DNA of 64,000 nucleotides. It comes from Hugenholtzia roseola DSM 9546 (GTDB lineage: Bacteria; Bacteroidota; Bacteroidia; Cytophagales; Bernardetiaceae). Below, one piece after another: positions 36,980 to 45,701 of the stretch (positions are counted from its first letter, which is position 1; the number at the start of each line of letters is the position of its first letter). Under the pieces are notes generated by a model. It had not been told where the DNA came from and made no database searches. It saw only the letters and a list, made by a program, of their open reading frames with translations. The stretch lies in contig NZ_KE383883.1 of assembly GCF_000422585.1 (NCBI RefSeq), positions 1-64,000 on the forward strand. The letters run 5' to 3'. The translations under genes and the position numbers were made by a program.

Positions 36980-37064
36980 AATTTGAACTGAACCCTATTT
37001 TTGGGTCTGAAAAATCCTTTTTTATTTCAAAAAAATTAGGACAAAGCAATGCCTTGTCCCTTAC
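36975..37064 (+). repeat. interspersed repeat, central part, copy C
   Basis: Copy C holds AAATAAAATTTGAACTGA, CCCTATTTTTGGGTCTGAAAA and the palindrome GGACAAAGCA-A-TGCCTTGTCC with one mismatch, but lacks both terminal inverted repeats. Its first bases AAATAA provide the stop codon of the upstream gene. Confidence 0.7.
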
Positions 37065-37122
37065 GCCATTGTTGGTGTCTTCTTTACGCCGTTGTTGGGG
37101 TCTTCACCAATGACCTTAAAAA

Positions 37123-37575
37123 CTACTCACAGGGCTGCGCCTGCGCATAGTGTTCTTCGGTGAAAGTGTAGTAGAGCGTGAATTTGCGCTGCTGCACCAA
37201 TTCAGGCGTGTAGTTGTCATAGTTGCGGAAGTCGAAAGTGCCTGTGTTGTTACGAAAAGTATGAGAAAGACATTTTTCTTCATCAAAGTAAATAACTACC
37301 GAATCGCCCGTTTCCTCTACACTTTGTCTAAATCCCCATGCTTGGACGACAGGGCTACCCTCTAACTCAATCTGTATCGAATCGCTATCTTGCAAGCGAA
37401 TAGTGCGAATGGCGTTACCCAATGTATTGTAAATCAGCATTTTAATAGGCTGCTTGGATTTATTTTTGTAAACCAAAGTGGCACTGGTGCGATACGATAT
37501 TTGCCCCCACTCATCAGAACAACTCCAAAAAAGAAAGCAAAAAACAAAGCTAATTCCAATAATCAAAGAGCGCAT
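37123..37575 (-). CDS. lipoprotein of unknown function
   Basis: The ATG at 37575 gives a lipoprotein signal MRSLIIGISFVFCFLFWSC with lipidated Cys 19; upstream codons in the frame have no coding character. The 150-residue product has an all-beta look (ATLVYKNKSKQPIKMLIYNTLG, GDSVVIYFDEEKCLSHTF). Family not recognised. It is convergent with the CBS gene, with repeat C between them. Confidence 0.7.
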   Translation of the reverse strand: MRSLIIGISFVFCFLFWSCSDEWGQISYRTSATLVYKNKSKQPIKMLIYNTLGNAIRTIRLQDSDSIQIELEGSPVVQAWGFRQSVEETGDSVVIYFDEEKCLSHTFRNNTGTFDFRNYDNYTPELVQQRKFTLYYTFTEEHYAQAQPCE

Positions 37576-38070
37576 CGAGGTGTTATTTTGTTGGGTTATT
37601 GTGTTTGTTTTTGATACTACTAAGCCAAATAGAAATGTCAAGCGTTTTCGCTTTCTGACTGCAAATTTGGGGTTTTGGTTTGGAATAAAAAAATCTTTTT
37701 TTTCTGTAAAAAATAGCGTTTTCGAATCTTGAAAGAATACAAATCTGAATTATTTTTGCGTTTTTATCAGCCAAATAAAATTCTGCGCTACCTTTAAAAT
37801 GCACTTCAAAAGGCGGCTATTTTCGCAAAGACGCAACTTTTATAAGTTTTGTGGCAAGCAAGACAAAATTAAACAGAAGAAAATCACGCGCAATAAACAA
37901 GTTATGTTTATTATCTAAATTTGACAAAAAAGGAAAAAATCTTACCTATAAAAATTCCTTTTGTTTTGTTTTTATTTTACCTCCCCTTGCCTATCTTGCC
38001 CTCAAAAGGCTTCAAAAAAAAAGGACAAGGTATTCTATATACCCTGCCCTTTTTTTGAAAAACAAAAAAC
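37576..38070. other. intergenic between the lipoprotein start and the lepA end
   Basis: This gap should hold the lipoprotein promoter at its left side and the lepA terminator at 38014-38050. It is AT-rich, and no open frame has coding character. Confidence 0.5.
38014..38050 (-). terminator. lepA terminator
   Basis: On the minus strand GGGCAGGGTAT pairs with ATACCTTGTCC across a short loop and is followed by a run of T (the A-run at 38015-38023 on the plus strand). Confidence 0.75.
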
Positions 38071-39861
38071 TTAGTTGATTTTCAAAACTGCCATAAACGC
38101 CTCTTGCGGCACTTCTACCGAGCCGATTTGACGCATGCGTTTCTTGCCTTTTTTCTGCTTTTCCAAAAGTTTGCGCTTACGCGAAATATCGCCACCATAA
38201 CATTTGGCGATAACGTTTTTGCGCAAAGCCTTGATGGTTTCGCGTGCAATCACCTTCGTACCAATGGCTGCCTGCACCGCAATTTCAAACTGCTGGCGCG
38301 GTAGGAGTTCTTTGAGGTTTTCACAAATGCGCTTGCCCCATTCATAAGCCTTATCGCGATGGACAATCGCCGAGAGCGCATCTACGGGGTCGCCGTTGAG
38401 CAAGATATCGAGCTTGACCAAGTGTGAGCGGCGCAAGTCGATAAGTTCGTAATCGAAAGAAGCATAACCGCGTGAAAAGGATTTGAGTTTGTCGTAAAAA
38501 TCAAATACAATCTCTGCCAAAGGCATTTCCAATACCAATTCTACCCTTTCAGGCGTGAGAAAGGACTGATTGAGCATAATGGTGCGTCTTTCCATACAAA
38601 GTTTGATGACCGCTCCCAAAAATTCCGATTTGGTGATGATAGAGGCTTTGATGAAAGGCTCCTCGATGTAGTCTAAAACGGCAGGTGAGGGCATTTCGGA
38701 AGGCGCACTGACAAAAATCTGCTCGCCGCGTGTGGTATGTGCCAAAAACTTCACCGAAGGAACGGTCATGATAACGGTCATATCAAATTCGCGCTCCAAA
38801 CGTTCCTGCACAATTTCCATGTGCAGCATGCCCAAAAAGCCGCAGCGGAAGCCAAAGCCCAAGGCAGCCGACGTTTCAGGCTCCCAAACTAAGGCGGCAT
38901 CATTGAGTTGCAATTTTTCCATTGCCGCACGCAAATCTTCAAATTCGCTCGTTTCCACAGGATAAATACCTGCAAAAACCATCGGCTTGACGTTCTCAAA
39001 ACCTGCAATCGGCTCTTTACAAGGGCGTTCTACTTTCGTAATCGTATCGCCTACTTTTACCTCCTTTGCCTGCTTGATACCCGAAATGAGGTAGCCTACG
39101 TTGCCTGTCGTCATCTCCTCGCGTGGCTCTTGGGTGAGCTTCAAAACGCCAATTTCGTCAGCGTCGTATTCTTTACCCGTCGCCATAAATTTGACCTTTT
39201 CGCCTTTGCGCAGCGAACCGTTCATGATGCGAAAATAGACCTCGATGCCGCGATAGGAATTGAAGACCGAATCAAAAATCAGGGCTTGCAGGGGCGCATC
39301 AGGGTCGCCTTTGGGGGCGGGAATACGCTCGACGATGGCTTCTAAAATATCCTCGATGCCGATACCTTCTTTGGCACTTGCCGAAATAATTTCGTCGCGC
39401 TTGCAGCCTATCAGACCGATAATTTCATCAGCGACTACTTCGGGCTGTGCGCTGGGCAGGTCTATTTTATTCATCACAGGGATGATGGTCAAATCATTAC
39501 CGATAGCCAAGTAAAGATTTGAAATCGTTTGTGCCTCGATGCCCTGTGCCGCATCTACAATCAGGAGCGCACCTTCGCAGGCAGCTATCGAGCGCGATAC
39601 TTCATAGGAAAAGTCGACGTGTCCGGGCGTGTCGATAAGATTAAGGACGTACTCCTGACCATCTTTGGCGGTGTAATTCATCTGAATCGCATGGCTCTTG
39701 ATGGTGATACCGCGCTCACGCTCTAAGTCCATATCGTCCAAGACTTGATTTTGCATCTGACGCTCGTCGATGGTCTTGGTAAATTGTAAGAGGCGGTCGG
39801 CTAAGGTACTTTTGCCATGGTCGATGTGGGCGATAATACAGAAATTGCGAATTTTTTTCAT
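38071..39861 (-). CDS. lepA: elongation factor 4
   Basis: The 596-residue GTPase shows the G1 motif [15 protein letters not shown] at residues 10-24, G3 [13 protein letters not shown]4 NKIDLP and the LepA C-terminal domain ending [20 protein letters not shown], with the family's [11 protein letters not shown] stretch. It back-translocates stalled ribosomes. Length and termini agree with the family. Single-gene transcription unit bounded by a promoter and terminator. Confidence 0.96.
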   Translation of the reverse strand: MKKIRNFCIIAHIDHGKSTLADRLLQFTKTIDERQMQNQVLDDMDLERERGITIKSHAIQMNYTAKDGQEYVLNLIDTPGHVDFSYEVSRSIAACEGALLIVDAAQGIEAQTISNLYLAIGNDLTIIPVMNKIDLPSAQPEVVADEIIGLIGCKRDEIISASAKEGIGIEDILEAIVERIPAPKGDPDAPLQALIFDSVFNSYRGIEVYFRIMNGSLRKGEKVKFMATGKEYDADEIGVLKLTQEPREEMTTGNVGYLISGIKQAKEVKVGDTITKVERPCKEPIAGFENVKPMVFAGIYPVETSEFEDLRAAMEKLQLNDAALVWEPETSAALGFGFRCGFLGMLHMEIVQERLEREFDMTVIMTVPSVKFLAHTTRGEQIFVSAPSEMPSPAVLDYIEEPFIKASIITKSEFLGAVIKLCMERRTIMLNQSFLTPERVELVLEMPLAEIVFDFYDKLKSFSRGYASFDYELIDLRRSHLVKLDILLNGDPVDALSAIVHRDKAYEWGKRICENLKELLPRQQFEIAVQAAIGTKVIARETIKALRKNVIAKCYGGDISRKRKLLEKQKKGKKRMRQIGSVEVPQEAFMAVLKIN

Positions 39862-39935
39862 ATAAAAAGCGTAAAAAGACTAAGAGCGTATCGGAATAAA
39901 ATTCGGTACAAGGGCAAATCTTGGACTTGGGCTTA

Positions 39936-39969
39936 CAAAGTTACGAAATTTTACCTATTGAGGTTCAAA
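39936..39969 (-). promoter_or_regulatory. promoter of lepA
   Basis: TTTG (39969-39966) then 22 bases then TAACTTTG (39943-39936) on the minus strand, giving a leader of about 70 bases. The surrounding gap 39862-40178 holds nothing else I can identify. Confidence 0.5.
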
Positions 39970-40178
39970 TCAGACATTTTAAAATCGAAAGACTCAAATC
40001 GGCACTTTTCTACAATTTCTCTCAAAACGCCTTTGTGATAGGATTTTGTTTGGAAAAGTGCCAGAGAGGGCTTTTTTCATTGCTATCCTACAAAATAAAA
40101 CCTGCAAAATAGCAAGAACTTACTTTTTTTTGGTATCTTTACCTAAAAAAAGCAACACACACCAAACAAAATTCTGCC

Positions 40179-40703
40179 ATGACAAGTTTTCGCCTACGTC
40201 CCCGCTTTCGCAGGCACTTTTCGCAGCCTGCCACAGAGGTCATTGCCCAACTTAAAACGGTTTTGAAAGAGCGTTCCAAACAGGAAGATTCGCGCTGCAT
40301 GGGTATCTATCTGCCTGAAAATCATTTTGTTATCAAAATAAAACCCGAAGACCAACACTTTTGGTCGCCACAACTTGCCCTGACCATCGAGCAAGACGAA
40401 GAAGACCCCGAAGGGCGCACCGTCATTCGGGGGCTATACGGACCAAGCCCAAACATTTGGACTTTTTTTATGTTCTGTTATGGCGCATTGGGGGTTTTGG
40501 CTCTTTTTGTTTCTATGGTCGGATTTTCAAATTGGAGTTTGAACGACGACGCGCGTCTTTTGTGGCTGCTGCCTCTTTTGGGCGGAGCGGCTTTTGGCTT
40601 GTACCTTATCGGGCAGTTCGGACAAAAATTAGGCGTAGAGCAAACCTTTACGCTACACCACTTTTTGGAAGATACTTTGCACGAACGCATCAAAATTTAT
40701 TAA
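40179..40703 (+). CDS. two-helix membrane protein of unknown function
   Basis: The 174-residue protein has a basic N-terminus (MTSFRLRPRFRRHFSQ), a soluble part to residue 85, and two membrane helices at about 88-110 and 125-148, then a short tail (TFTLHHFLEDTLHERIKIY). A GTVKELxxPxI type motif is not seen. Related to small GTP-hydrolase-unlinked membrane proteins of Bacteroidota at most; I do not recognise it. Confidence 0.7.
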   Translation: MTSFRLRPRFRRHFSQPATEVIAQLKTVLKERSKQEDSRCMGIYLPENHFVIKIKPEDQHFWSPQLALTIEQDEEDPEGRTVIRGLYGPSPNIWTFFMFCYGALGVLALFVSMVGFSNWSLNDDARLLWLLPLLGGAAFGLYLIGQFGQKLGVEQTFTLHHFLEDTLHERIKIY

Positions 40704-40777
40704 ATTTGTGGGCATATTGGCAGGTCTTGGTCTGCCGCATTTGTGTCGACACAGATAAGGTCGGCACAGATAAGTGT

Positions 40778-40944
40778 ATTTTCAAATTTGGAACGAAATA
40801 AAATTTGGTTTTGAAACCCTCCCTTTGGGGGAGGGCAGGGTGGGGTCATTCCCTTTTCGTTTCCTCTCACTGCGGAAAAGGCAATGTCTTTTCTCTACAT
40901 TTTCTCTACATTTTACACCTAATTTTTAGAACTTCAACTCACGC
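40778..40944 (+). repeat. interspersed repeat copy D, with an internal GC-rich hairpin
   Basis: The left part ACGAAATAAAATTTGG and the right part CTCTCACTGCGGA...TTTTTAGAACTT match the reference repeat. Between them sits CCCTCCCTTTGGGGGAGGG, a hairpin matching the end of the 88-bp element found at 43493. It ends about 20-35 bases before the next start codon. Confidence 0.65.
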
Positions 40945-40978
40945 GCCTCAAAAATCTTGTCCTATGATTATTCTAAAT

Positions 40979-41689
40979 ATGATAAAAAAAAGCAACTTCC
41001 AAAAGCAAATTTTAGTTTGTTTTTTTCTAATGCTCTGCTGGCTGCTGCCACTTTCGAGCGAAGCGCATTTTGCCCTTTCACCACAAAAATATAGCTATAA
41101 AATTGCCAAATTGCGCTACAATGGGGGGGGCGATTGGTATGCGAATAAAACTTCTTTGCCTAATCTGATTGCTTTTTGTAACAAAAATTTAGGTACAAAC
41201 ATCGAACCTGACGAAGAAGTAGTAGAAGTGGGCAGCCCCGACATTTTTCTCTACCCCTTTATCCACATGACAGGGCATGGCAATGTTGTTTTTTCACCCG
41301 ACGAGGCGGCAAACCTGCGCCGCTACCTCATTTCAGGGGGCTTTCTGCACATAGACGACAATTACGGCATGGATAAATTTATCCGTACCGAACTCAAAAA
41401 AGTTTTCCCCGAACTCGAATTAGTAGAACTCCCTTTTTCGCACCCCATTTACCAACTCAAATATAAGTTTCCCAACGGCTTGCCAAAAGTTCACGAGCAT
41501 GAAGGAAAAGCACCACAAGGTTTTGGGTTGCTTTATCAAGGTAGGCTGGTCTGTTTTTATTCTTATGAATCGGATTTAGGAAACGGTTGGGAAGACCAAA
41601 TCATCTATAACGACCCCGAAGAAATCCGACAAGAAGCCCTCAAAATGGGCGCAAACCTCATTCTCTACGCCTTTACACAAGCCCAATAG
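40979..41689 (+). CDS. DUF4159 exported protein
   Basis: I place the start at 40979 (MIKKSNFQKQILVCFFLMLCWLLPL), with 40964 as an alternative; the open frame upstream is repeat D. After the signal peptide the protein has the DUF4159 features KIAKLRYNGGGDWYANKTSLPNL, FLYPFIHMTGHGNVVFS and GGFLHIDDNYGMD, a glutamine-amidotransferase-like fold found in Bacteroidota and planctomycetes. In several genomes it accompanies MoxR/VWA gene sets, none of which is here. Role unknown, 236 residues. Confidence 0.85.
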   Translation: MIKKSNFQKQILVCFFLMLCWLLPLSSEAHFALSPQKYSYKIAKLRYNGGGDWYANKTSLPNLIAFCNKNLGTNIEPDEEVVEVGSPDIFLYPFIHMTGHGNVVFSPDEAANLRRYLISGGFLHIDDNYGMDKFIRTELKKVFPELELVELPFSHPIYQLKYKFPNGLPKVHEHEGKAPQGFGLLYQGRLVCFYSYESDLGNGWEDQIIYNDPEEIRQEALKMGANLILYAFTQAQ

Positions 41690-41754
41690 CGGAGAAAAAA
41701 GTAGGATTTGAGCCTTCAAATGCTTTTCAAAACCCCACCTTCAAAATCAAAAAA

Positions 41755-42543
41755 ATGAATACAAGAGAGCCAAAAACAGTCCTTATCACAGGTGCATCTA
41801 CGGGCATAGGTTTGGAATTTGCCAAAATATTTGCCCAAAATGGATATGATTTGGTCTTGGTAGCACGCACCAAAAGCAAATTAGAAGCCTTAGCCCAAGA
41901 GCTATCCGCTGCCAAAGGCATCAAAACTTGGGTCTTTGCCTACGATTTAAGCCTGCCAGAAAGTGCCACGCTACTTTTTGAAGCCTGCCAAAGTGCTAAT
42001 CTGACGATAGATTATTTGGTCAATAATGCAGGTTTTGGCGATTATGGCGCGTTTCACGAAAGCCAATGGCAAAAACAAGCCGATATGATACAACTCAATA
42101 TCCAAACGCTGACGCACCTAACGCACCTTTTTCTGCCCCAAATGATAAGCAATCGAAAAGGCAAAATTTTGAACGTCGCCTCTATTGCCGCCTTCCAGCC
42201 CGGTCCTTATATGAGTGTTTATTTTGCGACAAAAGCCTACGTCCTTAGCTTTTCAGAAGCCCTCGCTGCCGAATTGGAAGGTACAGGCGTAACGATTACG
42301 GCACTCTGCCCCGGTCCTACTGAAAGCGAATTTTTCAAAAACGCCGAAGCCCAAGATAGCAATTTGGTCAAGGGGAAAAAATTGCCTACCGCCAAAGAAG
42401 TAGCACAATACGGCTATGAACGCCTGCAAGCAGGTGATGCCGTCGCGATTCATGGGGCAGTCAATTTTATTTTAGCCAACACTTCGCGCTTTGTGCCGCG
42501 TAGCCTTGTAACCAAAATCTCTAAAATTGTGATGAAAAAATAG
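41755..42543 (+). CDS. short-chain dehydrogenase/reductase
   Basis: The 262-residue protein has the Rossmann motif TGASTGIGLEFAK at residues 12-24, the NNAGFG segment, catalytic Ser in NVASIAAFQPG and Y-x3-K in YFATKAYVLSFSEAL, and CPGPTESEFF. It is a classical SDR that reduces or oxidises small carbonyl/alcohol substrates with NAD(P)H; the substrate cannot be read from the sequence. A strong bidirectional hairpin follows. Confidence 0.9.
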   Translation: MNTREPKTVLITGASTGIGLEFAKIFAQNGYDLVLVARTKSKLEALAQELSAAKGIKTWVFAYDLSLPESATLLFEACQSANLTIDYLVNNAGFGDYGAFHESQWQKQADMIQLNIQTLTHLTHLFLPQMISNRKGKILNVASIAAFQPGPYMSVYFATKAYVLSFSEALAAELEGTGVTITALCPGPTESEFFKNAEAQDSNLVKGKKLPTAKEVAQYGYERLQAGDAVAIHGAVNFILANTSRFVPRSLVTKISKIVMKK

Positions 42544-42549
42544 GCGTAA

Positions 42550-42584
42550 AAAATAAGGATAAGAGGCTATCTTATCCTTATTTT
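42550..42584. terminator. bidirectional terminator between SDR and ung
   Basis: AAAATAAGGATAAGA and TCTTATCCTTATTTT form a perfect 15-bp stem around a five-base loop, with A and T runs at the two ends so it can serve both convergent genes. Confidence 0.85.
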
Positions 42585-42621
42585 AAAATTTGAAAGCCAA
42601 TTCTAACTAAAATCATTAAAA

Positions 42622-43299
42622 CTACCAAACAATTTCTTTTTCGTTTCTTTGTGCCAAATACGCATTTGCCATTTTAAAATGTTCACAACCCAAAAAGCCT
42701 TGTGCCATAGGCGAAGGGTGCGGTGCATTTAAAACTAAATGTTTTTTTGTATCAATTACTCTGCCTTTATCTTGGGCATATTTGCCCCAAAGCATAAAAA
42801 CTACGCCTTCTTTTTGTTCGGATAAGGCTTTGATAACGGCATCAGTAAAGACTTCCCAACCTTTTTTCTGGTGCGAAGCAGGTTTGGCAGCGCGTACCGT
42901 CAAGACGGCGTTGAGCAAAAGTACGCCTTGCTCTGCCCAACGTTCTAAATTGCCCGATTTGGGAATTGTACCCCCAAAATTGGCTTGTACTTCTTTGAAA
43001 ATATTGCGCAAAGAAGGCGGAATGGACACGCCCTCGTTCACCGAAAAACTAAGCCCTTGTGCCTGTCCTGCGCCATGGTAGGGGTCTTGTCCCAAAATAA
43101 CGACACGCACCTGCTCGAAGGGAGTCTTTTCAAAGGCATGAAAGATGAGTTTGGCAGGAGGATAAATGGTTTCGGTTTGGTATTCCTTTCGGACAAATTC
43201 GGTTAGTTGATGAAAATAATCCTTTTCAAATTCGGCTTGAAGCACTGCCTTCCAAGAGGCTTCCATTTTTACATCAAGCGGTTTGGGCGATTCGTTCAT
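42622..43299 (-). CDS. ung: uracil-DNA glycosylase
   Basis: The 225-residue protein has the family-1 UDG catalytic motif GQDPYHGAGQAQGLSFSV at about residues 70-87, the LLNAVLTV segment, and HPSPMAQGF near 190. It removes uracil from DNA to start base-excision repair. Length agrees with bacterial Ung. Confidence 0.96.
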   Translation of the reverse strand: MNESPKPLDVKMEASWKAVLQAEFEKDYFHQLTEFVRKEYQTETIYPPAKLIFHAFEKTPFEQVRVVILGQDPYHGAGQAQGLSFSVNEGVSIPPSLRNIFKEVQANFGGTIPKSGNLERWAEQGVLLLNAVLTVRAAKPASHQKKGWEVFTDAVIKALSEQKEGVVFMLWGKYAQDKGRVIDTKKHLVLNAPHPSPMAQGFLGCEHFKMANAYLAQRNEKEIVW

Positions 43300-43354
43300 A
43301 AAACAGAATTTTGAGATAAGATAAAAATTGTATTTTTTTTATATCAAAAAAGAA

Positions 43355-43393
43355 CCACGATTGAGGGTTTCAAAGGCTGATTCTCAATCGTGG
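43355..43393. repeat. isolated 11-bp inverted repeat
   Basis: CCACGATTGAG (43355-43365) and CTCAATCGTGG (43383-43393) are perfect complements around a 17-base loop, just upstream of ung. No T-run follows. Confidence 0.5.
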
Positions 43394-43492
43394 GTAGGAT
43401 ACTGCCCTTCAAGTCAGTCATTTGTGGGAACACAAAGAGCGGGCGTTGTTGCAACGATAAAAGTCTTAAATGCACCCCACCCCAAACCCCTC

Positions 43493-43580
43493 CCCCAAAG
43501 GGAGGGGCTTTGATTCGGCATCATTTTTTTTGCATAAATACAAAAAAAATGATTTGGTTTTCGAACCCTCCCCTATGGGG
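43493..43580. repeat. 88-bp palindromic element, copy 1
   Basis: It starts CCCCAAAGGGAGGGG and ends CCCTCCCCTATGGGG, with an inner arm pair ATCATTTTTTTTG/CAAAAAAAATGAT. It differs from the second copy at one base only (CATAAATA against CATAAATG), so the duplication is recent or under gene conversion. Confidence 0.75.
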
Positions 43581-43753
43581 CAGTAATGTTAAGTTCTGTA
43601 AAAAGCCTTGTTTTTTCAAATTTGACACGAAATAAAATTTGGACTGACCCCTATTTTTGGGTCTGAAAATCCTTTTTTATTTCAATCTCACTGCGGACAA
43701 GGCAGTGCCTTGTCCCTACATTTGCATTTGATTTTTAGAATTTAACATCACTG
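43581..43753 (+). repeat. interspersed repeat, reference copy E (173 bp, MITE-like)
   Basis: The copy begins CAGTAATGTTAAGTTCT and ends AGAATTTAACATCACTG, which are imperfect terminal inverted repeats with CAG...CTG borders. Inside are ACGAAATAAAATTTGGACTGA, a CCCTATTTTTGGG hairpin and the perfect palindrome GGACAAGGCA-G-TGCCTTGTCC. Divergent copies lie at 6951, 34878, 36975, 40778, 50473 and about 53950. It encodes no protein. Confidence 0.8.
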
Positions 43754-43841
43754 CCCCAAAGGGAGGGGCTTTGATTCGGCATCATTTTTTTTGCATAAAT
43801 GCAAAAAAAATGATTTGGTTTTCGAACCCTCCCCTATGGGG
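43754..43841. repeat. 88-bp palindromic element, copy 2
   Basis: Same sequence as the copy at 43493 with one change that makes the inner stem ATCATTTTTTTTGCA/TGCAAAAAAAATGAT perfect. The GC-rich sequence continues to 43862 as GGGAGGGCAGGGTGGGG, the mirror of the CCCCACCCC block before copy 1. Confidence 0.75.
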
Positions 43842-43997
43842 GGAGGGCAGGGTGGGGGTTCAGCAGGTTTGTGCGAAGTTCAAAACCCCGTTTTTTGACC
43901 TTCTGACCGTTGTAACAACGCCAAAGAGCGGCGAGTGAGGGCGAAGTGAAAGGTTCTTTTGTTTATGATTTAGATACGATTTTGTACCCAAATAAAA

Positions 43998-45545
43998 TTA
44001 TACATTAAACTCAATTCCTTGTGCCAAAGGTAGGTCTTTGCCGTAGTTGATGGTATTGGTTTGACGGCGCATATAGACTTTCCAAGAATCTGAACCCGAT
44101 TCTCTACCGCCGCCCGTTTCTTTTTCACCACCAAAAGCACCCCCAATTTCTGCACCCGAAGTCCCGATATTGACGTTGGCAATGCCACAATCTGACCCCC
44201 AAGCCGCCAAGAAGGTTTCAGCTTCGTGCATATTGGCAGTAAAGATAGAAGAAGACAAGCCTTGTTTGACATCATTTTGAATATCGATAGCCTGCTCTAC
44301 ACTACCTTCATACTTTAATAAGTACAAAATGGGCGCGAAAGTTTCCTCTTGCACCATTTCATAGTGATTTTGTGCTTCTACAATAGCAGGCTTGACATAG
44401 TTTCCTTTTTGGTCTAAAATTTCGCCGCCTGTTATCAATTTTCCACCTTCGGCTTGCACTTTTTCAAGTGCCTTTTTAAACATTGCCACAGCCTCTGCAT
44501 CAATCAGGGGACCGACCAAAGTGCTGCTTTCCAAAGGATTGCCGATACGCAAAGAGGCATAAATTTTTACCAAACGCTCCTTGACTGTTTCATACACGTC
44601 TTTGTGTACGATAAGGCGGCGCGTAGTGGTACAACGCTGTCCGCAAGTGCCTACTGCGCCAAAGACAGTCGCGCGGATAGCCATTTCTATATCGGCATTA
44701 GGCGTGATGATGATGGCGTTGTTGCCCCCTAATTCCAAGAGGGAGCGTCCCAAACGCTTGCCCACAATTTCGCCTACGGCTTTGCCCATGCGAGTAGAGC
44801 CTGTGGCAGAAACCAGCGGCACATTTTTGTCTTCTGCCATCAATTTTCCGATTTCAGCGTCACCGATAATGATAGAAAAAATACCTTCGGGTAGGTTATT
44901 GCGGCGCAAAACATCAGCAATAATATGCTGACAAGCAATGGCGGTAAGGGGCGTTTTTTCAGAAGGTTTCCACACGCACACGTCGCCACAGACGGCTGCT
45001 AACATCGCGTTCCAAGACCATACCGCCACAGGAAAGTTAAAAGCCGAAATGATACCCACGATACCAAGCGGGTGATACTGCTCGTACATGCGGTGGTTTG
45101 GGCGTTCAGAGTGCATCGTGAGTCCGTAGAGTTGGCGTGAAAGTCCGACGGCAAAATCGCAAATATCTATCATTTCTTGTACTTCGCCTAAGCCTTCCTG
45201 ATAGATTTTGCCCATCTCATAGGTAACCAACTTGCCCAACGGCTCTTTGTATTGGCGCAAAGCCTCACCAATTTGGCGCACAATTTCGCCGCGCTTAGGG
45301 GCAGGCATCGCACGCCAGATAGGGAACGCCGCCTTTGCCGTTTCAATGACGTGCTTGTAGTCGGAAGGCAGTGCCAAGCGCACAGAGGCGATTTTTTCAC
45401 CATCAGCAGGCGAAAAGACTTCGCGCGTCGCGCGTTTTTCGGTGGTGCTGCCCCATTCCAACCCTGTAGAATAGGCAGGATTGATGGCTTTGATGCCCAA
45501 AGTTTCTAACATTTCGCTAATTGCGGTAGGTGCAAGGGTTTCCAT
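43998..45545 (-). CDS. aldehyde dehydrogenase, ALDH7/aminoadipic-semialdehyde type
   Basis: Start at 45545 (METLAPTAISEMLETLG), because a -7 box overlaps the longer start at 45599. The 515-residue protein has the NAD-binding FNFPVAVWSWNAMLA, catalytic Glu in LELGGNNAIII, catalytic Cys in GTCGQRCTT and the ALDH7 C-terminal GTSGAEIGGAFGGEKETGGGRESGSD. ALDH7 members oxidise alpha-aminoadipic semialdehyde/piperideine-6-carboxylate in lysine breakdown. Cytoplasmic. Confidence 0.9.
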   Translation of the reverse strand: METLAPTAISEMLETLGIKAINPAYSTGLEWGSTTEKRATREVFSPADGEKIASVRLALPSDYKHVIETAKAAFPIWRAMPAPKRGEIVRQIGEALRQYKEPLGKLVTYEMGKIYQEGLGEVQEMIDICDFAVGLSRQLYGLTMHSERPNHRMYEQYHPLGIVGIISAFNFPVAVWSWNAMLAAVCGDVCVWKPSEKTPLTAIACQHIIADVLRRNNLPEGIFSIIIGDAEIGKLMAEDKNVPLVSATGSTRMGKAVGEIVGKRLGRSLLELGGNNAIIITPNADIEMAIRATVFGAVGTCGQRCTTTRRLIVHKDVYETVKERLVKIYASLRIGNPLESSTLVGPLIDAEAVAMFKKALEKVQAEGGKLITGGEILDQKGNYVKPAIVEAQNHYEMVQEETFAPILYLLKYEGSVEQAIDIQNDVKQGLSSSIFTANMHEAETFLAAWGSDCGIANVNIGTSGAEIGGAFGGEKETGGGRESGSDSWKVYMRRQTNTINYGKDLPLAQGIEFNV

Positions 45546-45596
45546 ATTGTATAGAGGGGATAAATTAGTAGCAAAGTGGGAAAAATAGAGATGTCG

Positions 45597-45604
45597 CAAA
45601 GGTA
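45597..45604 (-). promoter_or_regulatory. -7 element for the ALDH gene
   Basis: TACCTTTG on the minus strand matches TAnnTTTG, giving a leader of about 45 bases to the ATG at 45545. No clear -33 box. Confidence 0.4.
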
Positions 45605-45656
45605 CGAAAAAAATGGGAAAGGGGGAAGTGGAAAAGCGTGTAAGAAAGCAGGAAAA

Positions 45657-45697
45657 ATATCCTAATATGGTATATTCTTTTTTAGGATATAATTTTG
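45657..45697 (+). promoter_or_regulatory. controller operator and leaderless-type promoter of the R-M operon
   Basis: ATATCCTAA (45657-45665) is mirrored by TTAGGATAT (45682-45690), and a smaller palindrome AATAT-GGT-ATATT lies between. The right arm runs into TAATTTTG (45690-45697), a -7 match whose start site would fall at or next to the ATG at 45702. This arrangement, operator over promoter and no leader, is typical of C-protein operons. Confidence 0.6.
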
Positions 45698-45701
45698 CCG
45701 T

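Larger units (their letters stand above)
43441..43921. repeat. nested repeat island between ung and the ALDH gene
   Basis: The 698-base gap 43300-43997 has no gene but a layered structure. An outer inverted repeat, GGGCGTTGTTGCAACGAT (43441-43458) and ACCGTTGTAACAACGCC (43905-43921), encloses two direct 88-bp copies of a palindromic element (43493-43580 and 43754-43841), which flank a 173-bp element with its own terminal inverted repeats. Confidence 0.7.

Noticed and set aside
40805-40978. N-terminal extension of the DUF4159 protein
   Set aside because: These codons are repeat copy D; the signal peptide starts at 40979 (or 40964).
43493-43841. CRISPR-like direct repeats
   Set aside because: Only two long (88-bp) copies with a 173-bp repeat-family element between them; no short regularly spaced units and no cas genes.
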